A stretch of DNA of 64,000 nt from Sycobia sp. Sy_11. Lineage: Eukaryota; Arthropoda; Insecta; Hymenoptera; Epichrysomallidae. Location of the stretch: positions 310,001 through 374,000 of the forward strand of contig JACCIC010000052.1 of NCBI GenBank assembly GCA_018907035.1, read 5' to 3'. The notes beneath the pieces are model-generated. The model searched no databases and was not told the DNA's origin. It worked only from the letters and a program-made list of their open reading frames with translations. Position numbers and translations under genes: made by a program. Shown in pieces: positions 31,930 through 42,968 of this stretch (position 1 is its first letter; every line of letters begins with the position of its first letter).

Positions 31930-34381
31930 ATCTTTGTGTATATAATTTTTGTTCTTGTAATACAGGCCTGTATTAAAGATATTAACTTAGCATTGGAATA
32001 CAATTATCCAAAAAAAATAATATATAAATTATACTTACGTGCTGCTCAATGTTACTTGAAGTTGCATAAAAGAACTTTGATGGAAGAAGCCCTTTCTAAA
32101 TTAAATAATTATATTATAAATGATAATATTCTTTTAAGTTCGAAAAAAGGTATAAAATTAAAAATTTTATTTATAAATTATGGATATTTTTATATAAGAT
32201 GGAGTGTTCATTATAATTGGATTTCAAATTATTGTAGAGCTTATTGTAAAACAAATAAATATATTATTGACCGAGGCTGTAAATTTAGAAGAAATTAATA
32301 TTCCAAAGAATTCTGTCTTTTTAATGCCAAAACCAGAGTTTGGAGAGCATCCAAATATTTCAGCTGCATCATGTGCTTTAGATATAATGTTTTCCAATGA
32401 TAAAGGTCGATATATTATTGCCAATCAGAATATTCAAAAGGGGCAAATTTTATTTGTTGAAAAGCCTTTTGCTTTTGTTTTATTAGACAATGATGCTAGC
32501 GATACAGTATGTTATAATTGTTGTAAATCTCGAGGAGATGTTCCAATTCCGTAAGTAATAACAGTATATTACGCAAGTAGTTCGATATAATTGTCCATTG
32601 TACACAAGGATATCTTGAAGTGTGGGTGAAGTAATCTGAACCTCTTACTTCAGTGGTACAATTTGGGCAACTATATTGATCGAGTTCAACACTATGTGTT
32701 TTTTATTAGTGCTGAATATATATCTTATTAGCAGAATTTTTCGCACGACTAAATTAATATTTGTACATATTGAGAAATTAATTATTCCTTATTGACAATC
32801 AAGTATTTTTTGTTTTTTTCTCATTACACAATACATTTGAGTTACATTATTTTCCATAATTCAATGGTTTGAACTTCAGATACATAGAATTATGAATTTA
32901 GCGTAATGAAAACCTCCACATACTACGTATGTTTTGAAAGTAAGCTGCCAGTAGGTAAATTTGTGAATCGCAAAATTTCAGAAATTGGCGAAAATTTCTA
33001 TTGAATATAGAAACGGCCACTTATCCGTTATGGATCTATATCCCGTCATGGAATGGTTTTTGACGCCACTGGCGAACTTCCGAGTAAAAGCAGAAGTAAT
33101 AGGAAAGATCACCGACGTTTAGGGACAAGATTGCCAAAATATTTTCGACTAAAATCGAGGGTCTCTGATGACCAAAGCCAGACACTGATCGACCTATGCG
33201 ATTTTCTAGATGTTATTCTTCGAGTTTATGCAATCAAGAAGAAAGGCGCCGAGACAATAATCTGTTAGTGGGGTGTACTAAAAGATGAATAGCTTACTGG
33301 TGGCAATGTAAAAGCAATTTTTTTGCCACAGGTGTAAGTATATAACTATAGTAGTTCAACGACGTTGGAACCCGCTGTAACTTTTAAGAAAACTGGCAAA
33401 GATTAAAAGTGGAGTCTTAAAATCTCGTTGCCCAATTACCGCTTAGTTGATTAATCTGATTTTGATTATAATTTATATATATTCGTTTTTTAGGATTCTG
33501 ATTACAGATATCAAAGACAATTGGTGGTAACTTCATTTTTATCATGAACTTATCATATTATACAAAAAATATGAAAAAATTATTTTAAAAAAAAATTATA
33601 ACTTACATTAAAATATATTTTTTTTATTCTACACATATTTTCTTTAGAAGCATTAATTCTTAAGAAAAATGGACACAACTTTTATGTTCTGTTTTCTCTG
33701 TTCCGTTGAATATATTTTTCCTTAAAACTATATTTATATAGAAATATATATTCTGAAGAGATCTGTAACTTTCGTTTAAAATCCTTTTTTTAATTTTTTA
33801 AATTGTACAAGAAAACTTAGATAAACGAAATTTTTATAGACTTCTCATACTTTTTATGAGGAAAAAGGAATTCTCACTATATTATCCAATTGTCACTATA
33901 TTATTTGTATTCAGCACTTCATAAAACGTAGACCAGCAATTTTTAAACAAAATGGACGATGGACAAAGTACCACGATTAATATAAAATGTAGTTACAATC
34001 TCATTTTTGCCGATTCAAAAAGGAAATAAATTTACCTGTGAGTAATTAAATAGTTATTAGCAAAACAAATCCACTGGCAAAGATTTTATACAATAAAATT
34101 TTTGTGAAAACTTACTTTGGGATGTCAGTAAAAAGTAGGTGTATAATATAAAAAATTCATAAATATTTTAAATAATTAAAATTAATTTTACTTCTCGAGA
34201 TTGACACAGAATTGCAAAAGTATACTGAAAAAATTTTTGGTAGATTTAAATAACTTTTTTTTAAATTGTAACGGTATGACTCCCGCTGCCAGACGCTTCA
34301 GCGAAAACCAGGGTTTGGGATCGGGAGTCGGGGTTTTAACACGGGTGTTTTCCTTCGACACTATATTTATTACTTATCCTA

Positions 34382-34423
<42 letters not shown>

Positions 34424-37400
34424 CCAATTGGCAAGTCATTTGAGTTAGTGTCAGTAGATGTTTGTGATTATCTCTTAGCTCTCAGTTCGCGACTTCGCGC
34501 GAGACAACCCCCCACCCCCGCAGTAATCGCGCACTATTTTCTACGAGGTTCGCAACGACGCAAACCGTACGTCCGGGTCTTATATCTAAAGCGGATCCGA
34601 ACGTACTCAGGCTAGATTCACGGACGCGGTTATAACTAAGGCGGATGTGGCTACAAGATGGGTATGTGCGGTTGGCGCATCCAGCTTATAATCGCTGCGG
34701 GTGACGACTCGTACCTGACGCACCCGACGCTGGGGAGATCACAGGAGTGGCAAGGATGGCGTAGAAATCAGTAACCGTTGCGGTTCGTCGCCAAATTTAT
34801 AAAATGGTTTATTGGTATACCAATAAACCAATATAAAATAGTTATTAACTTTTATACTATAATATAAGAATAACTTTTATATTATAATCAGTCTTTCATA
34901 AAATATGTTTCAGATTTATTGTATAAATTTTAATAAAAAATTAAAGGTATAAGAAATTGGATAAGTTATTATAAATCGAATAAAATGATTATTAAAAGTA
35001 TAATCATACATTCCAATCATTATAAATATTTAACAGAAACTTAAAACAATTAATTAAAATAAAATTATGCAATTATTTATAAACATTTTTATTTCTTGAT
35101 AACCGTTGTAATTTTTAACTAGCTATTGCGATTCAAAAACTTATGTTTGTAAAATTTTAATAGATCCCTAATTTTAAACCAAACTGAAACTAAATGTTTG
35201 AGAGTCTGAGCATCACGTATATGTGCGTCATGATGGTGCGGGACGGTAATACCTATACTAAATTTTTTATAATTGAAAAAAACTAATCTATACGCATGGA
35301 AAATTATATGTATATATAGGTTTTTTGGATCGCTGATTACGATTCTGAAGTAAAAATGCAAAAATTCGAACTTTTTGATGCAAAAATATGATAAATCCTT
35401 ATTTATTTTTGAGATAAAATATTTAGTTTATTTTAAATTTTGATAATATAACTATGTATTTATGTATAATAGTAATTAAATATTTATAATAATTATTATT
35501 ATTTATCGCTAATTATTATTAACATCTATACATCATTCTTAATCATTATTCGGTACAAAATAGGTGTACAATTTTACAATGGTTTATTTTCTGACGCATA
35601 TAAGCGTCATCCGGTACTCTAAGGGTTAATCTTAATTTCAACCATTAAAATATACTCTTGAAAGAAATATATAATTTTTCAAATGTTTAAATAATTCCAT
35701 AATTTTGCGATGTTAAACGTCAATATGTATCTCTAAGACGATTAAGCCGTGCAAGAAATAATATTTTGAAAAACATAAGTTAAAATTGCTAACTGAAAGC
35801 ATTACTATTTGCACGTTACGCCATGAATTACCTTGCTGCGCACGTCAATAAGATGGCAAGCAAAACATTCATAAACGTACTATACTTACTAATATGATCG
35901 AGAAGTTATAATGTAAAGACAATTCAATTATCTGTGAGAGAAGAATATTGTGATAAAATAAGGGATTTTAATCAATTTCTACTCGGGAATGCGCCAATAG
36001 CGTCAAAAACCATTCCATGACGGATTATGAGTCCATAACAGGAAAGTGGCCGTTCATATATTCAATAGAAATTGCGTCGTTGCTAAATGTACGTATTGGT
36101 AACTTACTGTTTTACTTTAAGAGTGCTGGATACCTCTGATGGAAGTCCGAATCGATCATAACGATTACTAGAGAAAATAATTGCTGTGGTTTACAGAGCT
36201 AAACAGAATGTTTTGCACTACCGACTTTTCAGGGATGTAGCTTTATTATAATTTTTGATAAGTGGAACCCGTATTGTGTGTGTAGTAATCGTTGCGGTAA
36301 AGGATGCACAGGTTTGGGTTTCCAAGCGATAATGAGTCATACATATACATATGGGTATAATGAGATAAGCAACAAGATGTTTACGGTATCGTTTGTCATG
36401 CTTGTATAAAAGCTTAGAATATATATATAATATAGCTCTGCTGAGATTTGAATGGTATTGTCCAATATGTTCAAAACGACGAGTCCGAACCTGTGAACGT
36501 TTCTGATGACTAACTTATAGGTTGCACCTATCGCCGAGCCTATCGCTGTACTTGTAATTATTTTGCTCACCTGCTTGGGTTGCTCATTGCGAATATCATA
36601 GTGGCTTTGTGCATATTTTGAATTTTCATAGAATCAGAAAAAATTCTTAAAAATGTTGGTTTTGCAAATGGTTTCGGAAACTACTATACATATCAAAAAA
36701 TATTTTTAATAAAATTTGTACATTTTATAAAAATATATATCTTTTATTCTATATATTTTTTTTGCAGGCAGCATTTCTCGATAAAATCAAATGAAAGGTA
36801 ACATCCGAATTTGGTATTGACTAATTGGAAATATATTCAAATTATATAATAGTTCTCCACAAATATAGCAAAGAGTGTTTGTGCGTGGTTGCACTATTTC
36901 GTTGTTTGGAAGTATATAAGTCAAATAGAACTTCAATACCTTCCCAGAGCAATATCGGTAAGCTAAGTCGACTTCTCCAATTCTATAGTTTGATATTCTC
37001 ACCAGCAAGTAAAGTAAGTGAATTTAACAGCAGTCTAGATGCACTCTGAAAAATCACTAGAAAATCTCTGCAGAATCCCTGGAGAATCTCGGCAAAATCT
37101 CTCGAAAATCTCGCCTCTAGCGCGGAAGTATGTCTTACTTATAGTTCTCAGTGTCCAAACTTGATTGCGGGTAGAAAGCTAAGGCATACAAGGCCAATCC
37201 TTATCTGTAGTATTGGAACTTATATTGGCATTTCGTTGTCTACGTTAGTAATGCAAAAGTAAATGCCAGTTACCAGGCGTATAAGACTTGAAACTTAGCA
37301 TTATAATGTAAGCGGCGCGAACATACCGCCCACCTCGAACGAATAATTTCGCACGTTACGCAAAAAATAAACGACGTTGTAAGTGATGAACATCTATTAG

Positions 37401-40400
37401 GTTGACTGTAATGTCAATCGATTAGCTGATGTATTATCATGAATGGAAGCAAAATTAATTTGTTGACTGGTAGCTTGTGTTCAGAAGTAGCAGTACACAA
37501 AGTTACCACTTTCGTCAACTGATCATTACCAGAATGTAAGTCGGTAATACGTCCTAATGGCCATTTTGTTGGAGGAAGCAAGTTGTCTGTGAAGAGAACC
37601 AAATTGCCAATTTGAAAACTATAATTAGGCTTAAGCTACTTGGTTCTCTGTTGTAACTGGCCAAGATATTTCTTTTGACATCTCTAGCAAAAATTATTTC
37701 TGATCAGTGGCGTTATCCTCTATTTGGAGCAGAGATTTTGAAATTTATCAATTTCAACAAATAGCTCAGGGAGTGTTACAAGTGGACCACCAATAAGAAA
37801 ATGACCTGGAGTGATTGCACTAACATAGGCAGTATCAGATCTAAGTGCGCTGAGTGGTCTAGAATTTAAACACCGCTGAACATCAGCCAAGAGTGTTTAT
37901 AATAACTCGAACGACAATTTTGATTCGCCTATAATTCTGTACAAATGTCTTTTGAAAGACTTCACTTTAGCTTCCCAAATGTCAACAAAATTAGCAGCTC
38001 TGGGAGGAATAAAACGCCATTCTACCTGATCTTCGGCCAAAGTAGACGCAATTATTTATCCTGAAGTAGAATCTTTAGTAAAGAAGCGCTGAATTTCAGC
38101 TTCATTACCCAGAAAGGTTCTGCCATTATCGCTGTAAATAACTTTACAGAGGACTCGACGAGCAGTAAACCTCCGAAACGCAGCTAAAAATGCTTGTGCG
38201 GTAAGATCAAATACTAATTCTAAATGAACTGCTTTAACGACCAAGTATACAAAGACTGCCACATACCCTTAAAAGGATTGATGACCCCTTCCAGAAGACG
38301 CCTTAATCCAAAAGGTACCTGCAAAATCGACTTCAATCTGTTGAAGGGGTCGAGCAGGTCTTACTCTAATTGCAGGGAGTGATCCCATCCACTGCTCCTG
38401 AGTGCGAGCATTATATCGAACACAGGTTATACATTGACGAATTACTTTTCGAATAATACTTCGAGCATGTATTATCCAATAACTTCTCTGTAAATAGCTT
38501 TGCACAATTGTAGCTCCTCCATGTAAAGTACAGAGGTCAGCTTTTCTGATAAGTAAAACGGTAACATGATGCGTTCTTGATAGAATCACTGGGTGCTTCT
38601 CTGATTCCGATAAGAAATAGTTGTGCAATCTACCACCTACACGTAGCAAATTATCAGTACCAATAAAGGGCATTAATTTGCATAATGGATTTGTTGATGG
38701 AAGTTGCTGTCCTGAAGATAAAATTCGAAACTCATTGGAAAAAACCGACTGTTGGACCAATCTAATTAAAGTAGCAGTTGCTATTGAGATCTCCTTAGCC
38801 GACAAACAACCTTTTCTTTTCTGCTCTTTAGAGAGTGACAGTTTTCTACGTCAGCGAAGACAATAAGCTATAATAGCAACTAATTTATCAAAGAAGGAAA
38901 ATCGCACAAACCATTCCTTCCAATCTTGATGATCTTGCATGAATCATACTTCAGTTAAACGTCAAATGTTTAAATTTGTTGAAATTTCAGCTGATTGGAT
39001 GGTCCACAAGGACTCATTCTCAATCAACCAAATAGGCCCTGACCAGAACGTAGTTAATTCTTGCAACTGTAGTGCAGTACATCCTCTGGTTGCTAAGTCT
39101 GCTAGCTTATGTGTGAACGGCATATGTCGCCATTTAGCTGTTGGCAAGATAGTTATAATTTCACTAACTCTATTTGCAACATATGACTTCCAACGAGACG
39201 GGTGTGATCTTAGCCAGGCCAGAACGACTTTTGAGTCGGAACAACAATGAATCTCTTTAGGCGAAGAATCTAATTTAGAAAATATTCTAGCCATAAGTTG
39301 GCCTAATAATACTGTACCACAGAGTTCCAACTTTGGTAGACTTACAACTTTTAGTGGAGCTACCTTTGTTTTAGCGATGAGCAGCCGTAATGTACATCTG
39401 GCACTTGGAACAGTCATAAAAATTGCAGCTGCAAAGGCACGCTCAGAAGCGTCACAAAACCCATGTAAATGCCAGGATTCAGACTTGCTTGTATTTACCC
39501 AACGTTGAATTCGAATCTTCTCTATGTCAGCAAGCTATTGTCTGTAACGAAACCACTCCTTCTAAATTGGACCTGAAACAGGCGAATCCCAATCGACACA
39601 TTGCATCCACAAACATTGAATTAATATTTTTACACGAATTATAACTGGGGACAAAAAACCCACAGGGTCGAAAAGTTTAGATACCTCCGACAAAATGGAA
39701 CGCTGTGTGGTTGCCGGGGTTGCTACAGTCTAACTTGAAAATGAAAGAAATCATCAAGGGGACTCCACCATAGCTCAAGAGTTGAAACCATCTCCTTCTC
39801 ATTTAAGTCTTTAAAATCGCCTTGAGTGTTTAATAGATTTAAATTGCTATGGTTTGCTGCGCACTTGCCGACAAACATGCCAGCAGAACTAATGACTTCA
39901 GTAAGCTCCTGATATACTTGTGCGGCTTGATCCAATGTAGCTTCGCCAACTAAGAAGTCATCCACGTATCTATTTCTGAAAATAATTGTGGATCCAATTT
40001 TATGTGAATGTGCGACCAAATTAGCTAATTCTTCTAAGCAAGCATTTTCCAAAAATGGAGCTGATACTGTTCCATATGTAACAGTAAGCAGGCGTCAAAC
40101 TTAAAGAGGTAAAAGTGAGTCAAAACGCCAGTATATACGTTGCCACTTAATATTCGTAAGGTCGGCAAGCATTTGACGAAAATTTTTAATTATATCACAT
40201 TCAAATATATATTTAAAAAAACACCACCTAACAATAATAACAATGATTTCTTCCTGTAGCTAGACCAGGATATAAAAATTCATTTAACGAATTTCCTGCT
40301 TTATCCTTTTGTGATCCATTAAAGACAATCCTTATTTTTTTACTACCATTCTGCTTGAATACTGGATGATGAGGCAAAAGTATCCGTCGTCAACCTTGCA

Positions 40401-42915
40401 TTCATCTGATGGAAGAATTTTTATATGCCCAAGGTCAACATATTCTTGTATAAAGGCATGGTAAGCAGTGCAAAGTTCAGGTTGTTTACGAAAACGACAT
40501 TCTAGTCGATTCATACAAGCTTTGGCAATTTTGTCTGAACCTATGAACTTAGGCTGATTGTAAAATGTCAGTTTAACTATTAGGTTGTCAAATATCTCCC
40601 TTCCGCATTTTTGCTCTTCATTCATTGCTTTATACAAAGTGTTACAGTGGTCGGATTTACTTCAAATATGCGCCGTTTTGTTCGATAATCTGTTCACAAG
40701 CCTCTTTTGAGTCCAACTTTGCACCACCAACGGCGTTCGACATGGACAGGAACAGGTGGTAATCACTTGGTGCTATGTCCGGGCTATATGGTGGATGTGA
40801 TAAAACCTCCCATCTGAACTCCTGTAGCTTATGACGAGCCATCAACGAAGTGTGTGGTACACCCTTCCTGTTGGCCAATTGTGGACGCTTCTGGTCGATA
40901 GCCTGCTTCAAGCAGTCTAGTTGTTCACAGTAGATGGTAGAATTAAGTGTCTGGCCATATGGGAGCAGTTCATAGTGGATGATTTCCTTCCAATCCCACC
41001 AAACACACAGCAAAACCTTCCAGGCCGTCAATACCGGCTTGGCCACTGTTTGGGACAGTCCACCGGCCTTGGACCACGACCGTTTTCGCTTGATATTGTC
41101 GTATGTGATCCATTTTTCATCGCCAGTCACTATCCGCTTCAAAAGTGGGTCGAATTCGTTCCGTTTCAACAGCACATTGTAGATGTTGATTCGGTCCAGA
41201 AGGTTTTTTTGCGTCAAATCATGCGGCACCCAAACATCAAGCTTTTTTGTATTCAACCTTCTGCAGATGGTTTAAAATGGTTTGGTGACTAACTCTCATC
41301 TTCTGGGCGATGTCATGAGATGCCACATGCCGGTCGAACTCAATAAATTTCATGATTTGATCGGTATTCGTCGACACAGGTCTTCCGCCAGCTGACTTAT
41401 CCATGGTGTCGTTTTGACCGGCTCTGAATCGTCGAAACCATTCATCTGCGGTTCGAAGTGATAGCGTGCCATCCCCCAAAACATCATTAATCTTACGGAA
41501 CGTTTCTCTAGCGGATTTGCCTTTGACGAAGGAGAACTTTAAAATAGCGCGAATTTTGGCGTTAGTGAACTCCATGTTTACACGTCTATAACTTTTGAAC
41601 GCAATATCCAAACTAATCATGCAAAGCGTCGTTCTGTACGTTATATCAAGACCTTTCAAATGATGTATAGTATTGCCAGATACGAGCTCTGTAGCGCTTT
41701 GTAAATAGCCGCAAAATTCGTAACACAAAAATGGCGGAAGGGAGCTATTTGACAACCTAATATGAAGTGACCATCAGAATTTCTACAATACGTGGTATTG
41801 AAATGATCCCAGCATTTTTGTTCTGAAGGAGACCTATGCTTTTCCTGAGGACTCTCTTCTGACCCCCAGAAGTGACTGATTGCCTCAGAAAGCTGATGAT
41901 CTACTGCTAAATGATGTACCGTTATTTCCGTGGTATTATTGGTGTCTGCGTTCCCGATTAAAACCCAGCCAAAAACAGACGATAGAGAAACCGGACCAGT
42001 ATATTGGGATTGAACTCGACGTATTTCTGGCAAAAGCGCGGCGCCATAAAGAGACGAGCTTAGAATGTAATCCATCGTATTTAGTTGTCCAAAGTGTGGG
42101 TCAGCTAAGTGCAGCCCATGGATGTGGTCCAAATGTCTAGAAACGATTTTGTCTCTTGACAACAAATGGAAACACGCTTCACTACTAGGGCTGTAAAATT
42201 AAGAGAAAACTCTGGATTTAGTAGAAATTTCAATATAAGCTGTACTTCAGCACGAGTGACAGCATTAGTCCTGCCGTTCAAACCAGATACAGCAATGTTT
42301 ACTGGTTTAAAGTTTAATGATAATATTTTAGCCATAGTATGTCAAATTCTTAAAAATATTTCATAGAATATAATATTTATGCATTTACGTAGTTTTTGTG
42401 CATTTTGCCATAAAAATTCCAAAGTATAAAAATCAGAACGGTAGTAATAATCAGCATACCAAAAAAGGTAATTCGCCAATTTTGAGCAAAATCAGATATG
42501 AGTGTTTTTTGAAGTATAGCCAGAATCCGCAGATGTTCGAAGCAACCCTAGATGAAATTGTTAAATTTTTCTTCAGAAGTATCGAGGGTACCAAAAAAAT
42601 GAACAGATCAAAAAAATGCACTTTTATGAAATGTATATCTTTATCTTGAAAAATATGTTAAAAGTATTCTTAGGATCGGAGAATACCAAAAACCACTATT
42701 TTTATGCTTTTTGTATTGATTTCGCCATTCCAATTCAATTCCAGCAAAAAAGCACTATGACATCCATCATAAGTACCGTAAAAAATATAAGTGCATACAT
42801 TTTCGGCAAAATGGAATGTGACAGCTTTTCCGAAGTCCTCACCCAAATATATATTTTCAAAAAAGATTGAATGACAGCAAAGCAAGCGTTCAAATGTACT
42901 AAGTATAAATTTGTG

Positions 42916-42968
<53 letters not shown>

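Larger units (their letters stand above)
32938..36115. mobile_element. Inverted-repeat element of about 3.2 kb in the SMYD4 intron
   Basis: The arms 32,938-33,095 and about 35,970-36,115 are inverted copies. Shared blocks are CCGTCATGGAATGGTTTTTGACGC (split here: CCGTCATGGAATGG and TTTTTGACGC), GGCCACTT, TATTCAATAGAAAT in inverted sense, and CGAGTA. The interior has no coding frame I recognise, and includes a TA array at 34,384-34,421 and an LTR-like block. Termini and target duplication were not resolved. Confidence 0.5.
37400..42340 (-). mobile_element. BEL/Pao retrotransposon pol remnant in the SMYD4 intron
   Basis: The pol blocks run on the minus strand, opposite to the host gene. A protease/linker part (41,763-42,340) has FGWVLIGNADTN and QKCWDHFN. 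RT (39,720-40,579) has the catalytic box NRYVDDFLVG near 39,960-39,985. RNase H-like and linker sequence (38,960-39,420) has VVSLPKLELCGTVLLGQL and HCCSDSKVVLAWLRSHPSRW. An integrase zinc region (38,270-38,805) has LHGGATIVQSYLQRSYW. The integrase core has YSDNGRTFLG (38,056-38,262), and a DUF5641-type end lies at 37,414-37,602 (PPTKWPLGRITDLH). Gag and LTRs were not found. Frames are interrupted many times. A mariner sits in it at 40,580-41,760. Confidence 0.85.

Noticed and set aside
36337..36570. 77-codon minus-strand frame with a hydrophobic stretch
   Set aside because: No recognised domain and no matching exon; it lies in an intron of the opposite-strand gene.
37050..37110. Short tandem AAAATCTC-like units
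   Set aside because: Too short and irregular to support a feature beyond local slippage.
38621..39250. Plus-strand frames over the BEL element
   Set aside because: They are antisense to clear BEL pol blocks with known motifs.
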